Below, piece after piece: positions 1 through 9,971 of a stretch of 64,000 nt of DNA. Source of the DNA: Burkholderia sp. Nafp2/4-1b (GTDB lineage: Bacteria > Pseudomonadota > Gammaproteobacteria > Burkholderiales > Burkholderiaceae); contig NZ_ML058597.1 in NCBI RefSeq assembly GCF_003635165.1, forward strand, positions 124,001 to 188,000, read 5' to 3'. Numbering within the stretch: position 1 is the stretch's first letter; each line of letters begins with the position of its first letter. Below the pieces are notes generated by a model. That model searched no databases and was not told the origin of the DNA. It worked only from the letters and a program-made list of their open reading frames with translations. A program made the translations under genes and the position numbers.

Positions 1-389
1 ACATCCGACAGCATGCGCTCGAGTCCGGCGCGTTCGTCGTCAATGCAACGGCGTGGCTGGATGCCGACCAGCAGGCGCAAATCATGAAGGACACCGGTTG
101 CGCTATCGGCCCGATCTCGGGCGGCTGCTTCACGACGATCGTCTCCCCCGACGGCATGCTGATGGCCGAGCCGCTCCGAACTGGCGAGGGCGAAGTCATC
201 GTCGACCTCGACTTCACGCAGATCGACCGCCGCAAGCTGCTGATGGATGCGGCCGGCCACTATAACCGTTCCGAACTGCTCAGCTTGATGATCGACCGTA
301 CGCCGACCGCGCATGTCCATGAACGCGTCGCGCACCCGATGAGCAATCACGAGCAGGCCGCGGACGAGACGCGCGCGCTGGTTGCGTGA
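1..389 (+). CDS. Nitrilase / carbon-nitrogen hydrolase, C-terminal part (5' end outside window)
   Basis: The open frame runs in from the left edge (first full codon at base 3) and stops at 387-389. It encodes the last ~128 residues of an aliphatic nitrilase-type enzyme, which hydrolyses nitriles to acids and ammonia using a Glu-Lys-Cys triad. The visible part carries the family's post-active-site features: a [12 protein letters not shown] stretch, a [12 protein letters not shown] strand and a [10 protein letters not shown] turn, then the usual variable tail. The catalytic Cys and Lys lie upstream and cannot be checked. Cyanide dihydratase and arylacetonitrilase are alternatives within the same family. 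The next gene follows after about 100 bp. Confidence 0.85.
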   Translation, partial: IRQHALESGAFVVNATAWLDADQQAQIMKDTGCAIGPISGGCFTTIVSPDGMLMAEPLRTGEGEVIVDLDFTQIDRRKLLMDAAGHYNRSELLSLMIDRTPTAHVHERVAHPMSNHEQAADETRALVA

Positions 390-487
390 TGCGGCGACCT
401 CGGCGCATGAAGGCGCTTTTTTTTGATTCAAACATGTGCATATGCATAAAGCAATGCCGTGAAGTTTCTCTTTGAAAGGTGTGCGAT

Positions 488-1855
488 ATGACAGCGAATG
501 CTTCCCCCGATCGACCCCTGCAATCCTCGTCACGCCGGCACTTTGTCGGTATGGCCGCCGCCGCACTTGCAGCCGGGTCGCTGCCCCGTCTCGCCTTCGC
601 GGATGCCAGTCCGGCGCTCGGCACCGTTACGGAGCCCGCGAACGGCGACAGGTCCGCGATTCGCCCGTTCCGCGTTCATGTGCCCGATGCGCAACTTGCC
701 GACATGCGGCATCGCATCAACGCGACGCGCTGGCCGGACCGCGAGACCGTGGCCGACGAGTCGCAGGGGATTCAGCTTGCGACCATTCAGGGGCTCGCGC
801 AGTACTGGGCGACCGGCTATGACTGGCGCAAATGCGAAGCGCGGCTGAATTCGTATCCGCAGTTCGTGACCGAGATCGACGGGCTGGACATTCATTTCAT
901 CCATGTGCGATCGAAGCATGAGAATGCGATGCCGTTGATCGTGACCCACGGCTGGCCGGGCTCCATCATCGAGCAGTTCAAGATCATCGGGCCGCTCGTC
1001 GATCCGACGGCGTACGGTGCGCCGGCGTCGGATGCGTTCCACCTCGTGATCCCGTCGCTGCCCGGCTATGGCTTTTCGGCGAGACCCACGACAACGGGAT
1101 GGGGCCCCGAGCGCACGGCGCGCGCCTGGGTCACGCTGATGAAGCGGCTCGGCTACGCGCGCTTTGCGTCGCAGGGCGGCGATCTCGGCGGCATCGTCAC
1201 GAACATCATGGCGAAACAGGCGCCGCCCGAGCTGATGGGCATTCATGTGAATTTCCCGGCGTCCGTGCCGGCGGAGATCCTGAAGTCGCTGACGGCCGGC
1301 GATCCGGCGCCTGCCGGCTCGTCGGACGAGGAGCGGCACGCGTATGAGCAGCTGAGCGCCAATTTCAAGCGGAAGCGCGGCTACGCGATTGAAATGGGCA
1401 CGCGGCCGCAGACGCTGTACGGACTCGCCGATTCGCCCGTCGCGCTGGCTTCCTGGCTGCTCGACCACGGCGACGGTTACGGCCAGCCCGCGGCGGCCCT
1501 GAGCGCGGCCGTGCTCGGTCGCGCGGTCAACGGCCACTCGGCCGGCGCGCTGACGCGCGACGACGTACTCGACGACATCACGCTTTACTGGCTGACCAAC
1601 ACGGGTATCTCGGCGGCGCGCTTCTATTGGGAGTCCCATGCGAACTTCTTCCTCGCGGCCGATGTGAGCGTGCCTGCCGCCGTGAGCGCGTTCCCGGGAG
1701 AAAATTACCAGGCGCCGAGAAGCTGGACCGAGCGGGCTTATCGCAACCTGATTTACTTCAACAAGCCTGAGACGGGTGGCCACTTCGCGGCATGGGAGGA
1801 ACCGACGATCTTCGCGAACGAAGTGCGCGCCGGGTTGAGATCGTTGCGTTCCTGA
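488..1855 (+). CDS. Tat-exported epoxide hydrolase (EHN plus alpha/beta hydrolase domains)
   Basis: Predicted 455-residue epoxide hydrolase opening epoxides to diols. Residues 1-40 form a twin-arginine signal (SRRHFVG, then a hydrophobic run ending AFA), so the enzyme should be folded before export to the periplasm. The EHN domain (about 55-165) is followed by an alpha/beta hydrolase core: HGWPG oxyanion motif at His154, nucleophile Asp232 in GGDLGG, and general base His432 in GGHFAAWE. The ATG at 488 was chosen over the in-frame GTG at 479 because GAAAGG at 474-479 is spaced 8 bases from it. The protein is longer than cytosolic family members because of the signal. The true substrate is unknown. 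Confidence 0.87.
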   Translation: MTANASPDRPLQSSSRRHFVGMAAAALAAGSLPRLAFADASPALGTVTEPANGDRSAIRPFRVHVPDAQLADMRHRINATRWPDRETVADESQGIQLATIQGLAQYWATGYDWRKCEARLNSYPQFVTEIDGLDIHFIHVRSKHENAMPLIVTHGWPGSIIEQFKIIGPLVDPTAYGAPASDAFHLVIPSLPGYGFSARPTTTGWGPERTARAWVTLMKRLGYARFASQGGDLGGIVTNIMAKQAPPELMGIHVNFPASVPAEILKSLTAGDPAPAGSSDEERHAYEQLSANFKRKRGYAIEMGTRPQTLYGLADSPVALASWLLDHGDGYGQPAAALSAAVLGRAVNGHSAGALTRDDVLDDITLYWLTNTGISAARFYWESHANFFLAADVSVPAAVSAFPGENYQAPRSWTERAYRNLIYFNKPETGGHFAAWEEPTIFANEVRAGLRSLRS

Positions 1856-2038
1856 CGTGCGAAGCGCTCCGCCGCGCTTGCGGTGGAGCGCGTCGACAAC
1901 GGCGCGATCGCGCACCGAGCATATCGACGCGGTCTCGCCAGCTTGTCTGAAATTCAGCGAAAGATGGCCATATTGCCACTTCCACGGGATTCGCCCGTAT
2001 CCGATCATCCGGCGAACTTCCGTTGCTGGAACTCGAAC

Positions 2039-2671
2039 ATGACGACCAATACCTACTTCGCGACGAACCTGCTGCTCGCCTACGCAGCGTATTTCATCGG
2101 TACCGCGAGCCCCGGGCCGAGCAATCTCGCCATCATGTCGATCGCTGCCAATCACGGCCGAAAGGCGGCGTTGACGTTCTCGCTCGGCGTCTTGTCGGGC
2201 TCGATGTTCTGGGCGACGGTGGCCATGCTGGGCGTATCGGCCGCGCTGATCGCGTGTTCCCAATTCATCATCGCAGTCAGGATTTTCGGCGGCTTGTATC
2301 TGTTGTGGCTCGCGTTCAAGTCGGCACGCAGTGCGCTCGATTGCGCGCCGCACTCCGTACCGGGAACGGCGCGAGCGCCGACGTCGACGAGCATTTACTG
2401 CCGCGGTGCGCTGCTCCATCTCACCAATCCGAAAGCGATCCTCGTGTGGGTTTCGATCGTCGCGCTGTCGTCGAACGGCACGCGGCCGGCCCATGGTGCA
2501 CTGATCGCGGGTTGCGCGGCGATCGGATGCGGGGTGTTCGCCGGTTATGCATTGCTGTTTTCGATGGAGTCGGTTCGAAGGATCTACATGCGAACCCACC
2601 GCGCGCTGGATGGATGTCTGGCCGTCGTGTTCGGGGTCGTCGGTATCAGGTTGCTGGTGACGCGCCCGTAG
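2039..2671 (+). CDS. LysE/RhtB-family amino acid exporter
   Basis: A 210-residue inner-membrane protein with about six hydrophobic helices. It carries the family's N-terminal signature, a proline-rich TASPGPSNLAIM loop after the first helix, and a conserved HLTNPKAILVW segment near residue 130. LysE/RhtB proteins export amino acids such as lysine, arginine or homoserine lactone derivatives by proton exchange. The start at 2039 places the first helix normally; an upstream in-frame extension has no membrane character. It stands alone between the epoxide hydrolase and an aminotransferase, so the exported compound cannot be deduced. Confidence 0.85.
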   Translation: MTTNTYFATNLLLAYAAYFIGTASPGPSNLAIMSIAANHGRKAALTFSLGVLSGSMFWATVAMLGVSAALIACSQFIIAVRIFGGLYLLWLAFKSARSALDCAPHSVPGTARAPTSTSIYCRGALLHLTNPKAILVWVSIVALSSNGTRPAHGALIAGCAAIGCGVFAGYALLFSMESVRRIYMRTHRALDGCLAVVFGVVGIRLLVTRP

Positions 2672-2817
2672 CGAGCGTCTACCCGCCGCTCGAACGACAC
2701 GGGATGTGCCGTGAATGAGGCAACCGCCGAAATTCCCACGAGCGAACAGCTTTCGTTAGAATCGTTCGTCTATCAGAAGAAAGAAGCGTTGCCTCAGCGC
2801 GGCGGCATCGGTCACGA

Positions 2818-3987
2818 ATGCCGCTCGCGCCCATCCCACGTCCTTTACCGGAGACGAACGTGCCAGGATTACTCCCCGATGTCGACCGCGACGGGCTTCT
2901 CGAATACTCGGTCGTGTACACCGACCGGTCGATCAATCACATGTCGCAGCGCTTTCAACGCGTGATGCGCGATATTTCCGCCGCGCTGAAAAAGGTCTAC
3001 AACGCGAAGGCCGTTGCTATCGTGCCGGGCAGCGGGACATTCGGCATGGAAGCCGTGGCCCGGCAGTTCGCGACGAACAAGAAGTGCCTGGTCATCCGCA
3101 ACGGCTGGTTCAGCTTCCGCTGGTCGCAGATTTTCGACATGGGCAGCATTCCGTCCGAGTCGATCGTGTTGAAGGCGCGTCCGGTCGAAGCGGGCAGGCA
3201 GGCCGCGTTTGCGCCGGCGCCGATCGACGAAGTCGTCGCCGCGATTCGCGAGCACAAGCCGGATCTGGTGTTTGCGCCGCACGTCGAAACCGCATCCGGA
3301 ATAATGCTGCCCGATGGCTACCTGCGTGCGGTGGCCGACGCCGTGCACGCGGTCGGCGGCATGTTCGTGCTCGACTGCATCGCGTCCGGCACGATCTGGG
3401 TCGACATGGAGGCGAGCGGCGTCGACGTGCTGATCAGCGCGCCGCAGAAGGGCTGGAGTGCTTCGCCCGGTTGCGCGCTGGTGATGCTGGGCGCGCTCGC
3501 GCGCGAGCGAATCGATGCGACGACCAGCACCAGCTTCGCATGCGATCTGCGCAAGTGGCTACAGATCATGGAAGCGTACGAGAGCGGCGGGTTCGCGTAC
3601 CACGCGACGATGCCCACCGACAGCCTCGCGACGCTGCGCGATGTCATCCAGGAAACGGAAGCGTACGGTTTCGACAAGGTGAGGGCGGAACAGCTCGAAC
3701 TCGGCACGCGGATTCGCGCGTTGCTGGCGGAGAAGGGGTTCAGGAGCGTGGCGGCTCAGGGCTTCGAGGCACCGGGCGTCGTCGTGAGTTACACGGACGA
3801 CGACGACATCCGGTCCGGCAAGAAATTCGTCGATGTCGGCATGCAGATCGCGGCCGGCGTGCCGTTGCAGTGCGACGAGCCGGCCGATTTCAAGACATTC
3901 CGGATTGGCTTGTTCGGGCTCGACAAGCTGCATGATGTCGATGCGGCGGTCGCGCGGTTTGCGAGTGCGCTGGAGCGGGTGCTGTAG
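2818..3987 (+). CDS. Class V aminotransferase (PLP-dependent)
   Basis: A 389-residue pyridoxal-phosphate enzyme of aminotransferase class V, the fold of alanine-glyoxylate and 2-aminoethylphosphonate-pyruvate aminotransferases. A glycine-rich PGSGTFGMEA loop (near 65) binds the cofactor phosphate, VLDCIAS supplies the Asp facing the pyridine nitrogen, and the Schiff-base lysine lies in APQKGW. An alternative GTG start at 2860 is preceded by CGGAGA at 2849-2854 and would shorten the protein by 14 residues; it may be the real one. No phosphonate genes adjoin, so the amino donor is undetermined. The name stays at family level. Confidence 0.85.
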   Translation: MPLAPIPRPLPETNVPGLLPDVDRDGLLEYSVVYTDRSINHMSQRFQRVMRDISAALKKVYNAKAVAIVPGSGTFGMEAVARQFATNKKCLVIRNGWFSFRWSQIFDMGSIPSESIVLKARPVEAGRQAAFAPAPIDEVVAAIREHKPDLVFAPHVETASGIMLPDGYLRAVADAVHAVGGMFVLDCIASGTIWVDMEASGVDVLISAPQKGWSASPGCALVMLGALARERIDATTSTSFACDLRKWLQIMEAYESGGFAYHATMPTDSLATLRDVIQETEAYGFDKVRAEQLELGTRIRALLAEKGFRSVAAQGFEAPGVVVSYTDDDDIRSGKKFVDVGMQIAAGVPLQCDEPADFKTFRIGLFGLDKLHDVDAAVARFASALERVL

Positions 3988-4101
3988 CGCGTTTTTGGTC
4001 AGAGCGGACGTTGCGGCGCATGACGTGACGAGATCGATCCGATCAAGAACATCGATGCGCCGTGCGTTCTGAATGTCGAATCCAGTGCTCTCCGCAGAAC
4101 A

Positions 4102-4121
4102 GGGCCGGCCGCAGCCGGCCC
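4102..4121. terminator. GC-rich hairpin between the aminotransferase and maeB
   Basis: An 8-bp perfect inverted repeat, GGGCCGGC / GCCGGCCC, with a CGCA loop sits between two convergent genes. Neither strand has a real U-tract after it, so it may be a weak or bidirectional terminator. Confidence 0.5.
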
Positions 4122-4146
4122 CGTCAAGCGATTACACCGACCGCAC

Positions 4147-6447
4147 TCAACCCGCGACGTTCCGATTCGCCTCGATCACCGTCAACGCCGTCATGTTCAC
4201 GATCCGTCGCACGGTCGCGCTCGACGTGAGGATGTTCACCGGCGCATTGACGCCCAGCAGGAACGGCCCGACCGCGACGTTGCTGCCGGCCTCGGTCTTC
4301 AGCAGGTTATAGGCGATATTCCCCGCGTCGACGTTCGGACACACGAGCAGGTTCGCCGCGCCCTTCAGCGGCGACATCGGCAGCAACCGCGCGCGCAGTG
4401 CTTCGTCGAGCGCGCAGTCGCCGTGCATCTCGCCATCGGCCTCGATATCCGGCGCCTGTGTGCGAATGATCTCCAGCGCCCGGCGCATCTTCACGCCCGA
4501 CGCCGCGCTCCCCGACCCGAAGTTCGAGCGCGACAGCAGCGCCGCCTTCGGCGTGAGATTCAGCCATTCCATCTGACGCGCGGCCGCGATCGTGAATTCG
4601 GCGATCTGCTCGGCATCCGGATTGTCGTTCACGTGCGTATCCACCAGCGCGACGGTCCGCTGATTGAGCAGCAGGATGTTCATCGCCGCGTAGGTCGATG
4701 CATCGGGTTTCCTGCCGATCACTTCGTCGACGAAGCGCAGGTGATTGTGATACTCGCCAACCGTTCCGCAGATCATCCCGTCCGCATCGCCGAGCCGCAC
4801 CATCATCGCGCCGATCAGCGTCAGGCGACGCCGCATTTCGACGCGCGCCATTTCCTTCGAGATGCCGTCGCGGCAGCGCAGCTCCCAATACGTGGTCCAG
4901 TATTGCGGGAAGCGCTCGTCGTATTCCGGATTGGTCACCTCGACGTCCTGACCGAGCCGCAGACGCAGGCCGAAGCGCTCGATGCGCGCGAGCAGCACCT
5001 CCGGACGACCGACCAGGATCGGACGCGCGAGCTTCTCGTCGACGATCACCTGCACCGCGCGCAGCACGCGCTCGTCTTCGCCTTCGGTGAACACGATGCG
5101 CGCCTTGCCGCCGTCGCGCACGAGCTGGCGCGCGGTCGCGAACAGCGGCTTCATGAACGCGCCCGAGTGGTAGACGAACTGCTGCAACTGCTCGACATAC
5201 GCGTCGAGATCCGCGAGCGGGCGCGTTGCCACGCCGCCTTCGATCGCCGCCTTCGCCACGGCCGGTGCGATACGCACGATCAGGCGCGGATCGAACGGCT
5301 TCGGAATCAGGTATTGCGGACCGAACGACACCTCGTCGCCACCGTAGGCCGCCGCGACGATATCGTTCTGCTCTTCCTGAGCGAGGCCGGCGATCGCGTG
5401 CACCGCGGCGATTTCCATTTCGCGGGTGATGGTCGTTGCACCCACATCGAGTGCGCCGCGGAAGATGTATGGAAAGCACAGGACGTTGTTGACCTGGTTC
5501 GGGAAGTCCGAGCGGCCGGTCGCGATCACGACGTCGTCGCGCGTTGCATGCGCGAGTTCCGGGAAGATTTCCGGCGTCGGGTTGGCGAGCGCGAGAATCA
5601 GCGGACGCGGGCCCATCGCCTTCAGCATCTCGGCGCTCAGGATGCCGCCGACCGACAGCCCGAGGAACACGTCGGCGCCGCCGATAACTTCGGACAGCTT
5701 GCGCGCATCGGTGTCCTGCGCGAAGCGTTCCTTGGCCGGGTCCATCAGCGTGGTCCGGCCGCGATAGACGACGCCTTCGATATCGGTCGCCCACACGTTT
5801 TCGATCGGCAGCCCGAGGTCGACGAGCAGGTCGAGGCAGGCGAGCGCCGCCGCGCCGGCACCCGACGTCACGACCTTCACTTCCTTGATCGACTTGCCGA
5901 CCACCTTCAGCCCGTTGATGAACGCGGCGGCCACGGTGATCGCGGTGCCGTGCTGGTCGTCGTGGAAGACGGGAATCTTCATCCGCTCGCGCAGCTTGCG
6001 CTCGACGGTGAAGCACTCCGGCGCCTTGATGTCCTCGAGGTTGATCCCGCCGAACGTCGGTTCGAGGCCGGCGATGATGTCGACGAGCTTGTCCGGATCG
6101 GTCTCGTTGATCTCGATGTCGAACACGTCGATGCCGGCGAACTTCTTGAACAGCACGGCCTTGCCTTCCATGACCGGCTTCGACGCGAGCGCGCCGATGT
6201 TGCCCAGACCCAGCACGGCGGTGCCGTTGGTGATGACGCCCACCAGATTCCCGCGGCTCGTGAAGCGGTGCGCGTTCAGCGGCTCGGCCGCGATCGACTC
6301 GCAGACGCTTGCGACGCCGGGCGTGTAGGCCAGCGCGAGATCGCGCTGGGTCACGAGCGGCTTGCTGGCGACGACGGAGATCTTCCCCGGGGTCGGAAAC
6401 TCGTGATAGTCGTACGCGGCCTGCTGCTGGGTCTCTGTCTGTTTCAT
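4147..6447 (-). CDS. maeB: NADP-dependent malic enzyme with phosphotransacetylase-like domain
   Basis: A 766-residue MaeB-type enzyme that decarboxylates malate to pyruvate with NADPH production. Residues ~20-430 hold the malic N-terminal domain ([22 protein letters not shown], the metal-binding [12 protein letters not shown] region) and the Rossmann NADP domain ([12 protein letters not shown]). Residues ~440-760 are the phosphate acetyl/butyryl-transferase-like domain that usually serves allosteric control by acetyl-CoA. The length equals the normal two-domain enzyme. The ATG at 6447 (MKQTETQQQ) is preferred over one 16 codons upstream, which adds an unconserved leader. It is transcribed divergently from a LysR gene. 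Confidence 0.95.
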   Translation of the reverse strand: MKQTETQQQAAYDYHEFPTPGKISVVASKPLVTQRDLALAYTPGVASVCESIAAEPLNAHRFTSRGNLVGVITNGTAVLGLGNIGALASKPVMEGKAVLFKKFAGIDVFDIEINETDPDKLVDIIAGLEPTFGGINLEDIKAPECFTVERKLRERMKIPVFHDDQHGTAITVAAAFINGLKVVGKSIKEVKVVTSGAGAAALACLDLLVDLGLPIENVWATDIEGVVYRGRTTLMDPAKERFAQDTDARKLSEVIGGADVFLGLSVGGILSAEMLKAMGPRPLILALANPTPEIFPELAHATRDDVVIATGRSDFPNQVNNVLCFPYIFRGALDVGATTITREMEIAAVHAIAGLAQEEQNDIVAAAYGGDEVSFGPQYLIPKPFDPRLIVRIAPAVAKAAIEGGVATRPLADLDAYVEQLQQFVYHSGAFMKPLFATARQLVRDGGKARIVFTEGEDERVLRAVQVIVDEKLARPILVGRPEVLLARIERFGLRLRLGQDVEVTNPEYDERFPQYWTTYWELRCRDGISKEMARVEMRRRLTLIGAMMVRLGDADGMICGTVGEYHNHLRFVDEVIGRKPDASTYAAMNILLLNQRTVALVDTHVNDNPDAEQIAEFTIAAARQMEWLNLTPKAALLSRSNFGSGSAASGVKMRRALEIIRTQAPDIEADGEMHGDCALDEALRARLLPMSPLKGAANLLVCPNVDAGNIAYNLLKTEAGSNVAVGPFLLGVNAPVNILTSSATVRRIVNMTALTVIEANRNVAG

Positions 6448-6582
6448 GTTCTTGGGTCCGGGCGTGCGCGCCAGGCCAGTCCCGACGCGATCCATGAAGC
6501 CATTCTAGGGATCGGCCATAACGCGATGATTCTGTTTTAATATCGGCCCATCACTTTTTCATGATGGTATGGCCGTCCGGCA

Positions 6583-7554
6583 ATGACATTCGACGCAAAC
6601 GACGTGGTCCGGCGCCTTGGCGCGCGCCTGAAGATGCGGCACCTGATGCTGTTGCTGCAGATCCAGCAGCACGGGTCGCTGACGCGCGTCGCCGAGCACA
6701 TGGCCAGCAGCCAGCCGGCGGTCACGAACGCGCTGTCCGAGCTGGAAAGCATGTTCGGCACGCCGCTGTTCGAGCGCTCGTCGCGCGGAATGCGGCCGAC
6801 CGCGCTCGGCGCGGTCGTGCTGGAGCGCGCCAAGGCGATGCTCAAGGATCTCGACCATCTCGCCCGCGAGATGGAGGCGGTCGCGGCCGGCCATGCGGCC
6901 CACCTGCATATCGGCGTGATTCCGTTTATTTCGGGCCAGATGCTGTCGGCGGCGTTGAAGCGGCTGCAATCACGGATGGAGCGGCGCCTGACGGTGACGA
7001 TCCACGAAGGCACCAGCGACCAGTTGCTGCTGCAGTTGAAGGACCACAGCGTCGACCTCGTGATCGGGCGCGCATCGTCGACCGTCGAACTGGGGCAGGT
7101 GTCGTTCGAGGTGCTGTACCAGCAGCAGCCGCGGATGATTGCGAGCCGCCGGCTTGCCGCGAAACTGGCGCGCACGAAGCTCGACTGGGAGAAGCTGCAC
7201 GCGCTGGACTGGATTCTCGGCGCGCCGCATACGCCGATGCGCGAGCAGGTGACCGACCTGTTCCTGTCGGCCGGGATCCCGCCGCCCGTGCCGATCGTCG
7301 AAAGCTACTCGTCGAAGCTGATCGGCGAAATGATCGCGTCGAGCGACGACGCGGTGTCGATCGTGCCGGCCGATATCGCGGAAGAAATGGTGCGCATTGC
7401 CGGCGTCGCGATCGTGCCGTATTCGCTGGTCTGGACGCTGCCGCCGATCGCGCTGTTCACGCGTTCCGCCGAAGCGCACGCGCCGACGCGGGATTTGCTG
7501 GTCCAGGCGCTGCGCGAGATCTGCCGGGAAACCTACGTCGAAGTGCCGCGATAG
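6583..7554 (+). CDS. LysR-family transcriptional regulator
   Basis: A 323-residue LysR-type activator/repressor. An N-terminal winged helix-turn-helix (about residues 19-78, with SLTRVAEHMASSQPAVTNAL) is followed by a two-lobe periplasmic-binding-protein-like effector domain (about 105-310). It is divergent from maeB across about 135 bp and points toward the carnitine operon, so it could act on either side. The known Pseudomonas carnitine regulator CdhR is an AraC-type protein, so control of the downstream operon by this gene is only a possibility. Confidence 0.88.
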   Translation: MTFDANDVVRRLGARLKMRHLMLLLQIQQHGSLTRVAEHMASSQPAVTNALSELESMFGTPLFERSSRGMRPTALGAVVLERAKAMLKDLDHLAREMEAVAAGHAAHLHIGVIPFISGQMLSAALKRLQSRMERRLTVTIHEGTSDQLLLQLKDHSVDLVIGRASSTVELGQVSFEVLYQQQPRMIASRRLAAKLARTKLDWEKLHALDWILGAPHTPMREQVTDLFLSAGIPPPVPIVESYSSKLIGEMIASSDDAVSIVPADIAEEMVRIAGVAIVPYSLVWTLPPIALFTRSAEAHAPTRDLLVQALREICRETYVEVPR

Positions 7555-7873
7555 TGCTGCACGAGCCGGTTCGAACCCGAGTGGCCGGCAGCCGCATCGC
7601 ACACGCTCGAATCCCGCAGCCGGCGCGCGCCCGCCTTACATTCCCGACGCCGCATCCGGACAAACCCGTCTCCGTGGACGCCCGCCACAAACCCAGGCCC
7701 TGCAAGCCCTGGCCCGCGCATAGTGGTTTCCACCCATAGTCGCAAATAGTCAAGAACAGGTCGCCGGCGGTCGTCTTGCGGCCAATATGGCTCGTTACTT
7801 TTACTCCCACGATGCAGGCCGGGACGCACTCCGCGAATCCGCCGGACATCGGTCCAACCGAAAAGGGGAAACC
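7555..7873 (+). promoter_or_regulatory. Upstream region of the carnitine operon
   Basis: This 319-bp gap holds no convincing gene. Around 7721-7753 it contains a short repeated element, two ATAGTC blocks (in CATAGTCGCAAATAGTC), which is a candidate regulator site. The last bases include AAAAGGGGA at 7861-7869, a ribosome site spaced correctly for the ATG at 7874. The operon promoter is inferred to lie here; no clear -35/-10 pair was assigned. Confidence 0.4.
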
Positions 7874-8827
7874 ATGAAGTCGACAAAGATCGCCGCGTTC
7901 GTCGCGGCCGTACTGGCGACCGGCGCATTTGCGACCGCGGCGCAGGCCGAAACGGATGCAGCGACCTGCCGCAACGTGCGTTTCGCGGACATCGGCTGGA
8001 CCGACATCACGTCGACCACGGCGCTCGCGTCGACGGTATTCGAAGGGCTCGGCTACAAGCCGACGACGACCATCGCGTCGGTGCCGATCTCGTTCGCCGG
8101 CCTGAAGAGCAAGCAGCTCGACATCTCGCTCGGCTACTGGTGGCCGGTGCAGCAAAAGCAGCTTCAGCCGTTCCTCGACAGCAAGTCGATCAACGTGGTC
8201 GAGCCGCCGAACCTGTCGGGCGCGAAGGCGACGCTCGCGGTGCCGAGCTATGAATACCAGGCCGGCCTGAAGTCCTTCGACGACATCGCGAAGCACCGCG
8301 CGGAGCTCGACGGCAAGATCTACGGGATCGAGCCGGGCAGCAGCGCGAACGCGACGATCCAGAAGATGATCGACACGAACCAGTACGGCCTGGGCGGCTT
8401 CAAGCTGGTGGAATCGAGCGAGGCGGGGATGCTCGTCACGGTCGAGCGTGCGATCCGCGAGAAGAAGTGGGTCGTGTTTCTCGGCTGGGAGCCGCATCCG
8501 ATGAACATCCAGATCAGCATGAACTACCTGTCGGGCGGCGACGCGTCGTTCGGCCCGAACTACGGCGAAGCGCGCGTGTACACGCTGACGGCACCCGACT
8601 TCATCACGCGCTGCCCGAATGCGGGCAAGCTCGTCGAGAACCTGCGCTTCTCGACGCAGCTCGAGAACCAGCTGATGCAGTCGGTGATGAACAAGACGAA
8701 GCCGGCGGACGCCGCGAAGGCGTACCTGAAGAAGAATCCGCAGGTGCTCGACGCATGGCTCGCCGGCGTCAAGACCTTCGACGGCAAGGACGGCCTGCCT
8801 GCCGTGAAGTCCTACCTCGGCCTGTAA
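7874..8827 (+). CDS. caiX: Carnitine/betaine ABC transporter substrate-binding protein
   Basis: A 317-residue periplasmic protein of the glycine-betaine binding (OpuAC/ProX) family. Residues 1-25 are a Sec signal peptide ending TAAQA. The mature part has the ligand-box aromatic residues of quaternary-amine binders (FADIGWTD, GYWWPVQ, VFLGWEPHPMN). Family members deliver carnitine, choline or betaine to a shared ABC core transporter. Carnitine is inferred because the next genes match cdhC-cdhA-cdhB, the same order as caiX-cdhCAB in Pseudomonas aeruginosa. No ATPase or permease adjoins, which fits orphan binding proteins that share a CbcWV core encoded elsewhere. Confidence 0.88.
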   Translation: MKSTKIAAFVAAVLATGAFATAAQAETDAATCRNVRFADIGWTDITSTTALASTVFEGLGYKPTTTIASVPISFAGLKSKQLDISLGYWWPVQQKQLQPFLDSKSINVVEPPNLSGAKATLAVPSYEYQAGLKSFDDIAKHRAELDGKIYGIEPGSSANATIQKMIDTNQYGLGGFKLVESSEAGMLVTVERAIREKKWVVFLGWEPHPMNIQISMNYLSGGDASFGPNYGEARVYTLTAPDFITRCPNAGKLVENLRFSTQLENQLMQSVMNKTKPADAAKAYLKKNPQVLDAWLAGVKTFDGKDGLPAVKSYLGL

Positions 8828-8835
8828 CGTCCCGC

Positions 8836-8859
8836 GCGCGCCGCAAGCAGGCGGCGCGC
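8836..8859 (+). terminator. Hairpin between caiX and cdhC (attenuator-like)
   Basis: Perfect 9-bp stem GCGCGCCGC / GCGGCGCGC with an AAGCAG loop, nine bases after the caiX stop and with no U-tract. Such elements often stabilise or partly terminate the binding-protein message so that it outnumbers the enzymes downstream. That role is inferred. Confidence 0.55.
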
Positions 8860-8952
8860 AGTGACGAATCATCTGCAGTGCGACATAAATAGCGCGGCAC
8901 GAACAGAATCAAGCAGCGAATCAAGCACCTGAATCAAACGAGGGCTCTCAGC

Positions 8953-9882
8953 ATGAACAACGAAGTCATCATCACCTGCGCGGTCACCGGCGCGGGCGAC
9001 ACGGTCGGCAAGCATCCGGCGATTCCGGTCACGCCGAAGGAAATCGCCGCGGCGGCGATCGAAGCCGCGAAGGGCGGCGCGACGGTCGCGCACTGCCACG
9101 TGCGCGATCCGCAGACGGGCCGCGGCAGTCGCGATCCGAACCTGTACCGCGAAGTGGTCGATCGGATCCGCTCGGCCGACGTCGACGTGATCATCAACCT
9201 GACGGCCGGCATGGGCGGCGATCTGGAAATCGGCCCGGGCGAAGACCCGATGCGCTTCGGCAAGGGCACCGATCTCGTCGGCGGCCTGACGCGCCTCGCG
9301 CACGTCGAGGAACTGCTGCCGGAAATCTGCACGCTCGACTGCGGCACGCTGAATTTCGGCGACGGCGACTACATCTACGTGTCGACGCCCGCGCAACTGC
9401 GCGCCGGCGCCAAGCGCATCCAGGAGCTCGGCGTGAAGCCGGAGCTGGAAATCTTCGATACGGGCCACCTGTGGTTCGCGAAGCAATTGCTGAAGGAAGG
9501 GCTCCTCGACGATCCGCCGCTGTTCCAGCTGTGCCTCGGCATTCCGTGGGGCGCGCCGGCCGACACCGGCACGATGAAGGCGATGGTCGACAACCTGCCG
9601 CCGGGCGCGCACTGGGCCGGCTTCGGGATCGGCCGCATGCAGATGCCGATGGTCGCGCAGGCGATGCTGCTCGGCGGGCACGTGCGCGTCGGCCTCGAAG
9701 ACAACATCTGGCTCGATCGCGGCGTGCATGCGACCAACGGCACGCTCGTCGAGCGTGCGCGTGAAATCATCGAGCGCCTCGGCGCCCGCGTGCTGACGCC
9801 GGCCGAAGGGCGCCGCAAGCTCGGCCTGCCGGCGCGCGGCGAGCGTCTGCTCGAACGCCGCGCGGTGGCCGAGTTCGCGTGA
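8953..9882 (+). CDS. cdhC: 3-dehydrocarnitine:acetyl-CoA trimethylamine transferase (BKACE family)
   Basis: A 309-residue beta-keto acid cleavage enzyme. CdhC condenses 3-dehydrocarnitine with acetyl-CoA to give acetoacetate and betainyl-CoA. It is a TIM barrel with a divalent metal centre; the expected ligands are present as His47 and His49 (AHCHVRD) and Glu249 (GLEDN). Length is normal. It lies 125 bp after caiX and 89 bp before the carnitine dehydrogenase, in the order known for the carnitine operon of Pseudomonas. The assignment to dehydrocarnitine rests on this context more than on the sequence alone. Confidence 0.9.
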   Translation: MNNEVIITCAVTGAGDTVGKHPAIPVTPKEIAAAAIEAAKGGATVAHCHVRDPQTGRGSRDPNLYREVVDRIRSADVDVIINLTAGMGGDLEIGPGEDPMRFGKGTDLVGGLTRLAHVEELLPEICTLDCGTLNFGDGDYIYVSTPAQLRAGAKRIQELGVKPELEIFDTGHLWFAKQLLKEGLLDDPPLFQLCLGIPWGAPADTGTMKAMVDNLPPGAHWAGFGIGRMQMPMVAQAMLLGGHVRVGLEDNIWLDRGVHATNGTLVERAREIIERLGARVLTPAEGRRKLGLPARGERLLERRAVAEFA

Positions 9883-9971
9883 GTTCGAACGCCTGATTCC
9901 GATTCAAAGCGGCGGTGCGCGCACGAGCGCGAGCGCCGCCCGATTCCCCTCGATTTGAAGGATGCGTTGAC

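Noticed and set aside
530..2599. A 689-codon open frame on the minus strand opposite the epoxide hydrolase and LysE genes
   Set aside because: It is an antisense shadow of high-GC coding sequence, very rich in Arg, with no domain and no ribosome site.
4423..6540. A 705-codon plus-strand frame opposite maeB
   Set aside because: Antisense shadow of maeB, composed mostly of Arg, His, Asp and Ala, with no recognisable fold.
6583..7554. LysR gene named as the carnitine regulator
   Set aside because: The known regulator of this pathway is AraC-like, and the LysR gene is divergent from maeB, so the target is undecided.
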